Part shown: one piece after another, positions 8,697 through 17,916 of the stretch | How positions within the stretch are numbered: position 1 is the stretch's first letter | Layout: each line of letters opens with the position of its first letter | Source: Lagierella massiliensis | GTDB taxonomy: Bacteria > Bacillota > Clostridia > Tissierellales > Peptoniphilaceae | Assembly (NCBI RefSeq): GCF_001407835.1 | Contig: NZ_CYUO01000004.1 | Coordinates: 200,739-264,738, forward strand | DNA length: 64,000 nucleotides | Reading direction: 5' to 3' | The notes under the pieces: model-generated | What the model saw: only the letters and a program-made list of their open reading frames with translations | Database searches by the model: none | Told to the model about the DNA's origin: nothing | Translations under genes and position numbers: made by a program

Positions 8697-9932
8697 CTAA
8701 AATGCCCAGTTACCATCTTTAAAGATATATTCAATTTCTCCATTTGGAAGTTCGCCAGTTATTTCAAGGTCCTTTGATCCAACCATAAAGTCTTCGTGAA
8801 TTAGTGAGTCATTCACACCAGCTTCAAGTAATTCTTCGTCAGATAGGTCAACGCCACCCTTTATACAAGTTGGATATGCCTTACCAAATGCAAAGTGACA
8901 TGAAGCATTTTCGTCGAACAATGTGTTGTAGAAAAGAAGTCCTGAGTTTGAAATTGGACTGTCATATGGAACAAGTGCAATTTCACCAAGGTATCTTGCG
9001 TTTTCGTCTACGTCAAAAAGGTCGGTTAGATGTTGCTTTCCTACCTTTGCGTCATAGTCAACAACTTTTCCATTTTCAAATGTAAATACCATTTCATCTA
9101 CAAGATTGCCAGACATATTAAGTGGCTTTGTAGAATAAAGTTTTCCATTAACTCCAGTTCTCTTAGGAAGTGTAAAAACTTCTTCTGTAGGCATGTTTGC
9201 AATAAACACATCCCCCTTTGCATTTTCAGATCCACCTGAAATCCAAATATGATTTTCAGGAAGTTCTACTTCTAAATCAGTTCCAAGGGAGTTTTTATAA
9301 TGAACTTTTTTGTATTGCTTTTCATTTAAAACAGCTGCGTGTTTGTCCATTACATCAATATGTTTATCCCATGCCTTTATAGGGTCATCTTGGTCCGTTC
9401 TTGTTGTGTAGAAAATTGCGTCCCAAAGTTTTTCCATTGCTTCTTCTTCAGAAACATCTGGGAAGACTCTCTTTGCCCATCCCACTGTAGGAACTGATAC
9501 AACGCACCATGAATTTAAATCGTTCATTGTATACTTCATGTTTTCCTTGTTGGCAGCAGAGAAGGCCTTGCTCCATGCTGCTGTTTTTTTAGGATCAACA
9601 TCTTTTAAAAGTTCAGGGTCTGTTGCTGCAACTGAGATTACACATGCACCCTTTTCCATGTAGTACTTTGTTCTTTGAACCATCCAGTCTGGAACTTCTT
9701 CAAAGTGTTCCACCGGTGCGTTTTCAAATTTCATAAGTGTAAGAGGGTCATCGGACCATTGCATCACAACTTCAACGGCACCTCTTTCGTATGCCTTCTT
9801 TGCAACAAGTCTTGCAAAGTCCGCTCTCTCAACAGGACAACGTAGTAGTACTGGTTGTCCCTTTTGAACATTAACACCTTTTTTAACTACTAAGTCCGCT
9901 AATTTTTCCATATTTTTTTCAATATTTGTCAT
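8697..9932 (-). CDS. M29-family aminopeptidase
   Basis: 411 residues, the full length of the AmpS/PepS/aminopeptidase II family. The expected two-metal ligands are visible in the C-terminal half: E in EEVFTLPKR, E in LGEIALVPYD, H in ASCHFAFGKAYP, and H and D in LIHEDFMVGS. It is a cytoplasmic metallo-aminopeptidase that releases N-terminal residues from peptides. In an amino-acid fermenter it would feed the free amino acid pool alongside PepF, encoded just upstream on the other strand. Monocistronic. Confidence 0.92.
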   Translation of the reverse strand: MTNIEKNMEKLADLVVKKGVNVQKGQPVLLRCPVERADFARLVAKKAYERGAVEVVMQWSDDPLTLMKFENAPVEHFEEVPDWMVQRTKYYMEKGACVISVAATDPELLKDVDPKKTAAWSKAFSAANKENMKYTMNDLNSWCVVSVPTVGWAKRVFPDVSEEEAMEKLWDAIFYTTRTDQDDPIKAWDKHIDVMDKHAAVLNEKQYKKVHYKNSLGTDLEVELPENHIWISGGSENAKGDVFIANMPTEEVFTLPKRTGVNGKLYSTKPLNMSGNLVDEMVFTFENGKVVDYDAKVGKQHLTDLFDVDENARYLGEIALVPYDSPISNSGLLFYNTLFDENASCHFAFGKAYPTCIKGGVDLSDEELLEAGVNDSLIHEDFMVGSKDLEITGELPNGEIEYIFKDGNWAF

Positions 9933-10070
9933 TTAATCACCTCATATCATTATTGCCTTACTTAATTGTATACCCAAAAGATGAGAAGAATAATATAATT
10001 ATAGATGAAAATGTTTTAAAATGTTTACATGGGATATATAGAAAATAGTGAAATAAAAGAGGAGGAAGAG

Positions 10071-11849
10071 ATGGATATACTTAAAATGGTTGATAGAAAA
10101 GATGTTGACGAGAGATACACTTGGAATTTAAGTCACATCTTCAAAAATAAAGAAGAAATGTTAAAACAGGTTGATGAAGTAAAGAATTTAACAGAAAAGT
10201 TTATAAAAAAATTTGACTGTGTCTATGAAGATAAGAAAACAGTTAAAGATGCACTTGAACTATATTCTGAAATTTTAGAAAAGGCCTTTCTTTCATTGGA
10301 CTATGTGTCACTTAATGTTGAAACGGATTACAATAATGGAGAAAACTATAAATTATTAGCTGAAGTGGACAATGTTTTGAGCGACCAAATGGCGAAGATT
10401 TCTTTCTTTAAGATTAGACTTTTAAACACCGACGAAAAAGTTTTAAAGGAATTAAAAGAAGATGAAAAATATGGTTCATTTATAGAAAGAGCATTAGAAG
10501 ATAAGCCATATGTATTATCGGAAGAAACTGAAAAGGCAATTGCAAAGATGACTCCACTTAATTCATTTTATTCAATTTACAATGCAATTAAGTTACAGGA
10601 CATGGTATTTCCAGACTTCGAAGCAAATGGAGAAAAGAAATCTCTTTCATACAACCTTTACGAAGGAACCTACGAAGGCTCAAATGACACAGAAATAAGA
10701 AGGAATTCATATAAAGAATTTTATAAAGTCTTAGAAGCTCATAAAAATTCAACAGCTGCTGCATACTTAGGAGAGTGTCAAAAGATGAAGGTACTTTCTG
10801 AACTAAGGGGCTACGACAGCGTGTTTGACTTTTTATTACATGACCAAAGGGTTGATAGAGAGCTTTACAATAGACAACTTGATGTTATTATGGAAGAACT
10901 TTCTCCAATTATGAGAGAGTATGCAAAGATTTTAAAAAGAAATCACAACTTAGATAAGATTACCTACATGGACTTAAAGGTTGATCCAATAACAGGTTTT
11001 GAACGAGAAATAACTGTTGAAGAGTCAAAGGATTTAATTAAAGAAGGTCTTGAAGTCCTTGGAGAAGAGTATGGAGAAATGTTGGAAGAGGCATTTAATG
11101 ATAGATGGATTGACTTTGTAAACAACCACGGCAAGTCAACAGGAGCCTTTTGTGCATCACCATATGGAACAAATTCCTTTGTGCTTATTAACTGGACCGG
11201 TACAATGACAGAAGCAATGACCCTTGCTCACGAACTTGGACATGCAGGACAGGGCAAGTACACAAATGAAAACTGTAACATCTTAGACACCGACCTTTCA
11301 CTATACTTGGTGGAAGCTCCTTCAACAGCAAATGAACTTATTATGGGAAGGGAGCTTTTGAAAAAGGCAAAGAGCGAAGATGAAAAAAAGTATTTAAAGG
11401 GACAAATCATAGCAAGAACCTACTACCACAACTTTGTAACCCACTTTATAGAAGGATATTACCAAAGGGAAGTTCTAAAACTAATTGACGAAGGAAAGTC
11501 TTTTACTGCAGACGACCTTTCAGAAATATTCCTTGACACATTAAAGAAGTTCTGGGGAGATGATGTTGAACTAACAAAGGGTGCTGAACTAACATGGATG
11601 AGACAGCCACATTACTACATGGGACTTTATCCATACACCTACTCAGCGGGATTAACCATAGGAACACAAGTTGCAAAGCTAATTGAAAAAGACCCAGCAA
11701 ATGCAAAGAACTGGATTGAAGTTTTAAAGACCGGTGGAAAACTAAAACCACTTGACTATGCAAAGGCAGCTGGAGTTGACATTTCAACTGACGAGCCACT
11801 TAGAGACACAATAAAATATATCGGTTCATTGGTAGAGGCCTTAGAATAA
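10071..11849 (+). CDS. pepF: Oligoendopeptidase F (M3B)
   Basis: 592 residues from the ATG at 10071, chosen because GAGGAGGAAGAG sits directly before it. An in-frame ATG at 10029 has no ribosome site and adds 14 non-conserved residues. The C-terminal M3 domain has the zinc motif H387-E-L-G-H391 (TLAHELGHAGQGKYT) and a downstream metal-ligand region (YLVEAPSTANELIMG). The N-terminal M3B-specific domain (~110-180) is present. It cleaves short peptides in the cytoplasm. It is first in an operon with proC, whose start overlaps its stop by one base, then the cysteine hydrolase and GNAT genes. Confidence 0.95.
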   Translation: MDILKMVDRKDVDERYTWNLSHIFKNKEEMLKQVDEVKNLTEKFIKKFDCVYEDKKTVKDALELYSEILEKAFLSLDYVSLNVETDYNNGENYKLLAEVDNVLSDQMAKISFFKIRLLNTDEKVLKELKEDEKYGSFIERALEDKPYVLSEETEKAIAKMTPLNSFYSIYNAIKLQDMVFPDFEANGEKKSLSYNLYEGTYEGSNDTEIRRNSYKEFYKVLEAHKNSTAAAYLGECQKMKVLSELRGYDSVFDFLLHDQRVDRELYNRQLDVIMEELSPIMREYAKILKRNHNLDKITYMDLKVDPITGFEREITVEESKDLIKEGLEVLGEEYGEMLEEAFNDRWIDFVNNHGKSTGAFCASPYGTNSFVLINWTGTMTEAMTLAHELGHAGQGKYTNENCNILDTDLSLYLVEAPSTANELIMGRELLKKAKSEDEKKYLKGQIIARTYYHNFVTHFIEGYYQREVLKLIDEGKSFTADDLSEIFLDTLKKFWGDDVELTKGAELTWMRQPHYYMGLYPYTYSAGLTIGTQVAKLIEKDPANAKNWIEVLKTGGKLKPLDYAKAAGVDISTDEPLRDTIKYIGSLVEALE

Positions 11850-12649
11850 TGTATAGCCTTGGATTTATCGGATTTGGCAACATGGGCAAGGCGATGGCCC
11901 TTGGTGCGGTAAAGAACGGTTATAATAAAGAAGAGATTGTGTTTTCAAAAGTGTCGGACATAAAAGCTGTGGAAGAAGAGACGGGCATAAAGGGATTTGA
12001 AGAAAACACCGATGTTGCAAAAAATTCTAAAATAATTATCCTTGCCATAAAGCCCTATCAATATGAAAAGGTGATTAGTGAAATAAAAGATTATGTGGAT
12101 GTAAATAGCATAGTGGTTCCCATAACACCAAGCTTTACAATGGAAGAGATAAAAAAACTTTTTAAAAGAGATGTGAAAGTTGCACGCATTATGCCAAACA
12201 CCCCTGCCATGGTAAATAATGGAATAACGGGAGTTTGCTTTACAGATAATATGACGGATATTGAAAGGGAAACAGTATTAAAATTTTTAAAATCCTTTGG
12301 AGAAGTCATAGAAGTGGAGGAACATTTAATTGCCGCTGTTTCTGCAGTGAGTGGATCAGGACCTGCATATATCTACATGCTCATTGAAGCAATGGCAGAC
12401 ATGGCAGTGTCAGCGGGAATAAAGAGAAAAGACGCCTACAAACTTTCCGCAAAGACAGTTGAAGGTGCGGCGAAGATGGTTCTTGAAACTAAAAAACATC
12501 CAGGAGAACTTAAAGACGACGTGTGCTCTCCGCTGGGAAGTACGATACAAGGTGTAATGGAACTTGAAGAAAATGGATTTAGAGGAAGTATAATAAAGGG
12601 ACTTAAAAAGACGCTATATAGATTTAACGAGATGAACGAAGATAAGTAG
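11849..12649 (+). CDS. proC: Pyrroline-5-carboxylate reductase
   Basis: 266 residues. A Rossmann NAD(P) site (LGFIGFGNMGKAM, residues 3-15) is followed by a ProC dimerisation domain with the signature VSGSGPAYIYMLIEAMADMA (about residues 167-186). The enzyme reduces pyrroline-5-carboxylate to proline, the last step of proline synthesis. Overlapping the pepF stop (TAATG) implies coupled translation. Its stop is immediately followed by the stem-loop switch in front of the next gene. Confidence 0.95.
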   Translation: MYSLGFIGFGNMGKAMALGAVKNGYNKEEIVFSKVSDIKAVEEETGIKGFEENTDVAKNSKIIILAIKPYQYEKVISEIKDYVDVNSIVVPITPSFTMEEIKKLFKRDVKVARIMPNTPAMVNNGITGVCFTDNMTDIERETVLKFLKSFGEVIEVEEHLIAAVSAVSGSGPAYIYMLIEAMADMAVSAGIKRKDAYKLSAKTVEGAAKMVLETKKHPGELKDDVCSPLGSTIQGVMELEENGFRGSIIKGLKKTLYRFNEMNEDK

Positions 12650-12680
12650 GGAGGGGAGACCCTCCTTTTATCAAAGGAGG
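12650..12680 (+). promoter_or_regulatory. Mutually exclusive hairpins, one burying the downstream ribosome site
   Basis: Hairpin A: GGAGGG (12650-12655) pairs with CCCTCC (12660-12665) around GAGA. Hairpin B: CCTCCTTT (12661-12668) pairs perfectly with AAAGGAGG (12673-12680) around TATC, and AAAGGAGG is the ribosome site of the hydrolase gene starting at 12686. The segment CCTCC is shared, so only one hairpin can form. A ribosome finishing proC (stop at 12647-12649) would cover part of arm A, so proC translation could influence the choice. The pairing is seen directly; the control is inferred. Confidence 0.6.
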
Positions 12681-12685
12681 AAGAT

Positions 12686-13204
12686 ATGAAGGACTTATTA
12701 ATAATTGTAGATATGCAAAATGATTTTGTTTCAGGAAGCCTTGGAACAGAAGAGGCGAAAAAAATAGTTTCAAATGTGGTGGACTTGGCAAAAAACTTTG
12801 ATGGAGATATTTATTTTACAAGGGACACCCACGAAGAAGACTACCTTGAAACACAAGAGGGAAAAAATCTTCCAGTTAAACACTGCATTAAAAGCACTGA
12901 AGGCTGGCAAATAATCGACGAACTAAAGGGATTTGTAAAGGACAATGTAATAGACAAGGTGACCTTTGGATCAAAGGAGCTTGTTGAAAAGCTGGAAAAA
13001 ATTAACCAAAACGAAGGAATAAAATCAGTTACATTAGTTGGCCTTTGCACCGACATCTGTGTTATATCAAACGCTCTTATGCTAAAGGGTTTTATGCCAG
13101 AAGTTCCAATTAAAGTTATAGCAGATGCATGCGCCGGAGTAACACCAGAAAGCCACGAAAGGGCATTAGAGTCAATGAAGACATGCCAAGTTAGCGTGGA
13201 GTAG
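12686..13204 (+). CDS. Nicotinamidase/isochorismatase-like cysteine hydrolase
   Basis: 172 residues, shorter than the hydrolase at 4504 and not a close copy. The triad is D9 (IIVDMQNDF), K91 (VIDKVTFGS) and C125 (GLCTDICVISNAL). The GLCTDICV context and length are closer to nicotinamidase-like members than to carbamoylsarcosine amidase. The second histidine of the classical nicotinamidase metal site is not obvious, although DTHEEDY is present at 47-53. It sits third in the pepF-proC operon. Its ribosome site (AAAGGAGG) is inside a perfect 8-bp hairpin, so output may be controlled at translation. Confidence 0.85.
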   Translation: MKDLLIIVDMQNDFVSGSLGTEEAKKIVSNVVDLAKNFDGDIYFTRDTHEEDYLETQEGKNLPVKHCIKSTEGWQIIDELKGFVKDNVIDKVTFGSKELVEKLEKINQNEGIKSVTLVGLCTDICVISNALMLKGFMPEVPIKVIADACAGVTPESHERALESMKTCQVSVE

Positions 13205-13229
13205 AGGATAAATTGTTTGAAGTATTAAA

Positions 13230-13700
13230 ATGAAATTAGAAATTAAAGAAGTAATAGATGAGAATTCTAAAATAGAGATAAGTGAAAAAATTTTATATAA
13301 TTTACCAAAATGGTTTGGAAGAGAGGACAGTATAAGAGAGTATGTTAAAGAGTCAACTAAGTTACCTTTTATTGCTTGCTTCTGTGAAAATGAACCAGTT
13401 GGATTTATTGTTTTAAAGGAGACAGGAAAGGACACTTGTGAAATTTTTGTGATGGGAGTACTTGAAGAACATCACAGAAAGGGCATTGGAAGTATTTTGA
13501 GCAATGCATATGAGGAACTTGCAAAGAAAAAAGGTTACTCCTATTCGCAAGTAAAGACAGTGAAAAAAGGTAAATATCATGAGTATGATATAACGAATAG
13601 TTTTTACAAAGCCATGGGTTATTCAGAATTTGAATGCTTAAAAACACTCTGGGATAAAGATAATCCATGCCAGATATATGTCAAATATCTTAACAAATAA
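13230..13700 (+). CDS. GNAT-family N-acetyltransferase
   Basis: 156 residues with the acetyl-CoA binding motif A (VMGVLEEHHRKGIGSILSNA, ~72-91) and a C-terminal motif B region (SFYKAMGYSEFE). The substrate is unknown. Upstream TTG codons are excluded by an in-frame TGA at 13218, so the ATG is the only start; its ribosome site is weak (GAAG). It is last gene of the pepF-proC operon and is followed by a strong terminator. Confidence 0.85.
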   Translation: MKLEIKEVIDENSKIEISEKILYNLPKWFGREDSIREYVKESTKLPFIACFCENEPVGFIVLKETGKDTCEIFVMGVLEEHHRKGIGSILSNAYEELAKKKGYSYSQVKTVKKGKYHEYDITNSFYKAMGYSEFECLKTLWDKDNPCQIYVKYLNK

Positions 13701-13711
13701 AGGAACAAAAG

Positions 13712-13755
13712 AAACTGTTGGGGATGAATAAACATGCCAACCCCAACAGTTTTTT
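13712..13755 (+). terminator. Terminator of the pepF-proC-hydrolase-GNAT operon
   Basis: AAACTGTTGGGG pairs perfectly with CCCCAACAGTTT around a 17-nt loop and ends in TTTTTT. Confidence 0.85.
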
Positions 13756-13766
13756 GTTGCATAAGA

Positions 13767-13788
13767 AAAGGCAGGAAACCCTGCCTTT
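13767..13788 (-). terminator. Terminator of the grd operon
   Basis: AAAGGCAGG pairs with CCTGCCTTT just beyond the grdD stop. The minus-strand T run is short (TTTTC). Confidence 0.7.
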
Positions 13789-13791
13789 AGT

Positions 13792-14937
13792 TTAGATAAA
13801 ACCTTTATTCTTTAAGATTTCTGTTGCTTTATCATGGTTTGCATCGGTAATCATTACGATTGGTCCTGTACATCCCATTCCACTTTCAGCGTAGATTCCT
13901 TCTTTCCAAAGAGCTTGTACAGCGTCTTCTAAGTCAAGAATTTCTATTCCTGAAATAGATGCAGTTACAACTTCTTTTGGAGGAGCTTCTACAGTTTCAG
14001 TTTCTTCAGCAGCTTCTTTCTTAGGTTGTAATGTTTCTATTACTTTATCATAAGATGCTTTTTCAACAGCTTTATATTCGTCAGCTTTAACTTTCATAAA
14101 GTTACCCATTACAAGGTCAGCAGCGTATTTAATTGCGTGAGCAACTACTGGAGCTCCTGATGCTCTTGAAACTATACAGATATTTCTATTAAAGTCTTTG
14201 CCAACTCCTGGACCATATCCAAATCCAGTTGCTTCGTAGCTTCCGCCTGTTGAGAAAGCTGAGAATACTTTCATTAGGATATTACCTGTTAATGAGTCAG
14301 TAACACAAACATCTGGAACGCCTCTTAAGATATCATTACCTCTTAGTACAGCACCGCCATCAGCTCTTACTGATTCAGCTAATTCTAAGTCATATCCATT
14401 TTCGATTAATGTTTCTAATGCTCTTTCAACTTGCTTTGCACCGTCAACGTTTAAAACACCAACAGTTGGTTTTTCAATTCCTAAGCTCTTAGCAACTGAA
14501 ATACCTGCAATTGCATTTCTAAGCATTCCTTCAACTCTATTTAAAGATGAAGTACCTGTTGTTGTAGCAATAAGCATTTCTCTTCCTGTGCTTGGAGCAA
14601 CAACTCTACCGATTGTAGATACTCCAATAGGGAAAGTATAGTGTAATGTTACACAACCATCTATAACTTTTTTATCAAGTAGCTCTTCCATTTTCTTATG
14701 AGCTTCTTCTTCTGAAGAAACTTCATGAGTTTCTAAATCACAGTTTTCTTGTTTTGGTCCAATTAGGACAATGTCATAAGCAGGAGACTTTGCAAGTCTT
14801 ACAGCTTCTAACATGTTTTCAACGCCATGTTCACTTCCTAATATAGTAAGACCTATTTTAGGTTTTTTAGCAAATGAACCGCTTTCAATACCATCAGCGA
14901 TTTCTAAAAGAGCCTCTGCAATAATATTCTTAGGCAT
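13792..14937 (-). CDS. grdD: Glycine reductase complex component C, subunit GrdD
   Basis: 381 residues from the ATG at 14937, preceded by AGGAG with 7-nt spacing. An upstream in-frame start at 14958 would overlap grdC and has no site. The PlsX-like fold of GrdD is visible (GLTILGSEHGVENMLEAVRLA at the N-terminus; VCVTDSLTGNILMKVFSAF mid-protein). A C-terminal extension contains VWKEGIYAESGMGCTGPIV-like segments (ALWKEGIYAESGMGCTGP). With GrdC it forms protein C, which converts the carboxymethyl-selenoether on GrdA to acetyl phosphate through an acetyl-thioester. Last gene of the operon, 10 bp after grdC. Confidence 0.93.
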   Translation of the reverse strand: MPKNIIAEALLEIADGIESGSFAKKPKIGLTILGSEHGVENMLEAVRLAKSPAYDIVLIGPKQENCDLETHEVSSEEEAHKKMEELLDKKVIDGCVTLHYTFPIGVSTIGRVVAPSTGREMLIATTTGTSSLNRVEGMLRNAIAGISVAKSLGIEKPTVGVLNVDGAKQVERALETLIENGYDLELAESVRADGGAVLRGNDILRGVPDVCVTDSLTGNILMKVFSAFSTGGSYEATGFGYGPGVGKDFNRNICIVSRASGAPVVAHAIKYAADLVMGNFMKVKADEYKAVEKASYDKVIETLQPKKEAAEETETVEAPPKEVVTASISGIEILDLEDAVQALWKEGIYAESGMGCTGPIVMITDANHDKATEILKNKGFI

Positions 14938-14947
14938 ATAACCACTC

Positions 14948-16489
14948 CTATTCTGCAAGCATATTAGATGCTAATTCTCTTAAGGATTCTCCGATTATTT
15001 TCTTGATTTCGTCTCTTGATACTCCTGATCCTTCAGCTTCAGCTTCTTCTCCAGGGTTTCTTTCAGCAATGAATGAAACACCGTCAAATAGGTTTGTAAG
15101 TCTTCCTAAGAATAGGGATCCTTTACCTATGAACATTACTCTGTTCTTGTCTCCTGTAGTAAGATCATCTATACAGAATCCTACATAAGGTGCTCCTGAA
15201 GGAATGTGTCCTTGAGTTGGAGCCCATCCAGGTAGTCCATAATTTTTAGCGAATGAAGGGATATCAGTTCTTTCTAATGCGCCGCTCTTAACTCCAAGTG
15301 CAGCAATCATCTTGAAGTTTGCTTCTGGTACATTACCTGCTCCTGCAGGAACTGTAATATCAGGATTTTGCATTTCTACTGAGAATGTATCTACATCTGT
15401 TATCTTTAGGTCAGCTTTATCTAAAGCGTTAGTAACTAATGAAGTCATAACAGCTTGAGGTGATGAACCTGTACCTACAGTATGCTTTCCTGTAATATGA
15501 GTTCTAATGATAGGAGATACACCATCATTTTTTGAGATGACAATTGCGAAAGTACCTACAACGTCTTCAAGAACAGGATAATTCTTCTTAACATGATCTT
15601 TTGCGTTCATACCAAGTTTTGCAGTAGAACCACCTGCAACAACTAATACATTGTCATATACTCCAGCTTCAACTAATGCTGCAGCTTGGATAAATGAGTG
15701 GATAGGTGCAGCACAGAAACCTCTTGTATCGGAACCTGATGCATTGTTTAATCCAACTTTTTCAGCGATAGCTTTTGCGAAGTTACCACCACCTCTTTGG
15801 TTAACGTCTCCGCAGGCTTCTTCTGAACATTCTATAACATAATCTATCTCATCTTTAGTAATATCATCATGTGATTGGAATAAATAATCAGCACATAGTA
15901 TAGCTGAAGTCTTAGAAACAAGGTTTTCAAACATTGTATGTGCACTTAAGTTAACGTCAACATCATGAGCTTGTTTAACAAGTCCAACAAGTTTTCCGTC
16001 CATGTAAAGTCCTTCTGCCTTATGTTCTTCTATAAGGTGTTTATCATTTTCGATGTTAGAAGCTTTCACTTTTGCGAAAGACTCAGCTAAATGAGGATAG
16101 TTTTCTTCAAATTTAGGTTTTACAGATTCGATAAACTCTTCTGATAGTTCAACTAATTCGAAGCAGTCACAAACCTTTATTGCGGCGATAAATTCGTCTT
16201 GAGGAACGATTTCACCAAACTTACCTTTTCTTTCACCTTTGCATTCTTTATCGAACCAAGGTAATTCGTAGTTGTTTAATTCTTCTGGTCTCATATTACC
16301 AATATAAACTTGATTTGGTAAATAATTTACAACTTCTTCATAACTTCTAATGTGATCTCCAACAACCTTCAAGAATTCTGAATCAGGGTTAGTAACTCTT
16401 TCAGTTGAAGTAGTAGAACCGTTTTGTATAATCATATCTGGTGTATGAATTAGTACATATCCGGCACTCTTAAAAACAGGTAGTGTCAT
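14948..16489 (-). CDS. grdC: Glycine reductase complex component C, subunit GrdC
   Basis: 513 residues, the family's usual length. The second half has a beta-ketoacyl-synthase (FabH-like) fold, with GSDTRGFCAAPIHSFIQAAALVE presumably around the acyl-carrying cysteine, VLVVAGGSTAKLGM, and a C-terminal GKGSLFLGRLTNLFDG segment. It partners GrdD in acetyl phosphate formation. It is separated from grdB by 80 bp holding a GNRA hairpin, and its start has a good AGGTTTTTT/GGAGG-type site. Cytoplasmic. Confidence 0.94.
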   Translation of the reverse strand: MTLPVFKSAGYVLIHTPDMIIQNGSTTSTERVTNPDSEFLKVVGDHIRSYEEVVNYLPNQVYIGNMRPEELNNYELPWFDKECKGERKGKFGEIVPQDEFIAAIKVCDCFELVELSEEFIESVKPKFEENYPHLAESFAKVKASNIENDKHLIEEHKAEGLYMDGKLVGLVKQAHDVDVNLSAHTMFENLVSKTSAILCADYLFQSHDDITKDEIDYVIECSEEACGDVNQRGGGNFAKAIAEKVGLNNASGSDTRGFCAAPIHSFIQAAALVEAGVYDNVLVVAGGSTAKLGMNAKDHVKKNYPVLEDVVGTFAIVISKNDGVSPIIRTHITGKHTVGTGSSPQAVMTSLVTNALDKADLKITDVDTFSVEMQNPDITVPAGAGNVPEANFKMIAALGVKSGALERTDIPSFAKNYGLPGWAPTQGHIPSGAPYVGFCIDDLTTGDKNRVMFIGKGSLFLGRLTNLFDGVSFIAERNPGEEAEAEGSGVSRDEIKKIIGESLRELASNMLAE

Positions 16490-16513
16490 AAAAAAACCTC
16501 CATTGTAATTATA

Positions 16514-16539
16514 GCTTCTGCCCCTTACGGAGCAGAAGC
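16514..16539 (-). promoter_or_regulatory. Intercistronic grdB-grdC hairpin with GUAA tetraloop
   Basis: On the minus strand GCTTCTGCTCC pairs with GGGGCAGAAGC (11 bp, one G-T) around GTAA, a GNRA tetraloop. No T run follows, so it is not a terminator. It probably protects or defines an mRNA 3' end, setting the grdEAB to grdCD ratio. The function is inferred. Confidence 0.7.
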
Positions 16540-16569
16540 ATTTTTATTTGTTATTTAAAAGACTAAAAA

Positions 16570-17880
16570 TTAATCTTCAAAAACTGTTTGACTATCCACT
16601 GGAGTTGTTAAAGCCTTAAGAGCTTTTTCAACTAAGTGTTTTCTTAATCCCTTTTCTTCCTTAGGATCCAATGATGGGTTTCCTAATGGGTGAGGGATAG
16701 CTATTGTTGGTACTATTCTGTTAGCTCCTACTGTTAATGAGATAGGAACTACTGTACACATGTGTACTACAGGAATACCTGTAGCTTCGATACCTTTAAC
16801 CATTGTTGCACCGCAACGTGTACAAGTACCTCATGTAGATGTTAAGATAACTGCATCTACGCCATCAGCTTTTAATTTTGCACCGATTTCTTCTGAGAAT
16901 TTCTTTGCAGAAGCTACGGCTGTACCATTTCCTACTGTAGCATAGTAATAGTCATATATCTTTCCAATTTTACCTTCTTTTTCCATTTCTCTAAGAACGT
17001 CAACTGGAAGAACTCTATCAGCATCTTCATTTGCATATGTTGGGTCATAACCACCGTGAGCTGTTTCATAAGTTGATTCATCAAGGTCGTCAACTCCAGC
17101 TATTGAGTATTCACCATACTTAGAAGCAGATGAAGATTCGATTCTGTCAGGGTTTCCCTTTGGAACAATACCACCAGAAGTTACTAAAGCGATAGTAGCT
17201 TTTGATAGGTCTTTTATTGCTTCACCAGGTTCAACTCTGTCGAAAGATGGCATTGGATATTCTGTAACGAATTCTTCGCCATTAATCTTCTTAACAAGCA
17301 TATCAACTGCTCTTTCAGAACCTCTTTTTTCAGCAAAGTAGTTAACTCTGACTCCTCTTTCGATATAACCTTCTTCTTCAGGTCCAAGAATTTCTTCGCC
17401 TTTAGCAAGCTTTTGAGCAAGTTTTGCTATAGCTGGAAGAGCCTTTCTCATACCTGCAGCTGAGTTAGCTGTTGAGATTATATATACTTCCTTCTTGAAC
17501 ATGTCTGCACCTGGGTTTTCAGGATACATACCTGTAATTGAAGGGATGTTTAATTCATCTTTAACCATTTTAGTTACAGTTCCTGCTGCAACTCCGTAAC
17601 GTCCGGCGTTGAAAGCTGGTCCTGCGATAAATAAATCAGGTTCAAAAGATTTTATCATATCTAAAACCTCTTTACTTGCTGATTCCATGTTTTCTCCGAA
17701 GTAACTGTCACCACAAACAACAGCACCAACTACTTCGAATCCTTCTCCGAGTTTTGCACTTAATTGTTTACTAACTGGAGGTAACTCTTCAGCAATGAAA
17801 GGCGCAATGTCGGCCTTTTCTTCGCCACCAATACCAGCAAAGAATTGGTTTATATAATGCACGACTTTAATGTTCGCCAT
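16570..17880 (-). CDS. grdB: Glycine reductase component B selenoprotein GrdB (Sec350)
   Basis: 436 residues read through an in-frame TGA at 16833-16831. The first part ends ..VDAVILTST and the second continues ..GTCTRCGATMVKG.., giving the GrdB motif U350-xx-C-xx-C expected for the substrate-specific selenoprotein. The upstream and downstream halves both match GrdB, and the frame is intact to a TAA stop. GrdB and GrdE form protein B, which binds glycine as a Schiff base on the GrdE pyruvoyl group and transfers the carboxymethyl group to GrdA. A naive call would give a 349-residue truncated protein plus a 77-residue fragment. Confidence 0.96.
16805..16833 (-). promoter_or_regulatory. grdB Sec UGA codon and SECIS hairpin
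   Basis: The UGA is at 16833-16831. Thirteen bases downstream on the minus strand GTTGC-GGT-GCAAC (16817-16805) forms a perfect 5-bp stem with a 3-nt loop, inside the coding sequence. Bacterial SECIS elements sit at this distance and bind SelB, encoded in this window. Confidence 0.75.
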
Positions 17881-17916
17881 TGATACATCCTCCTTTATAT
17901 AAGAATTTTATAAATA

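Noticed and set aside
8804-9085. Plus-strand 93-residue frame opposite the M29 aminopeptidase gene
   Set aside because: Antisense shadow with no ribosome site, inside a well-conserved gene.
12650-12665. GGAGGG/CCCTCC hairpin as a proC terminator
   Set aside because: It is short, and the run of T after it is only four bases and is part of a second perfect stem; the operon terminator is at 13712.
17214-17420. Minus-strand 68-residue frame inside grdB
   Set aside because: Out-of-frame shadow with no ribosome site and no protein-like composition.
16831-17880. Frame ending at TGA suggests a truncated or pseudogene grdB
   Set aside because: The frame continues past the TGA with GrdB-matching sequence and a UxxCxxC motif; SECIS and Sec genes are present.
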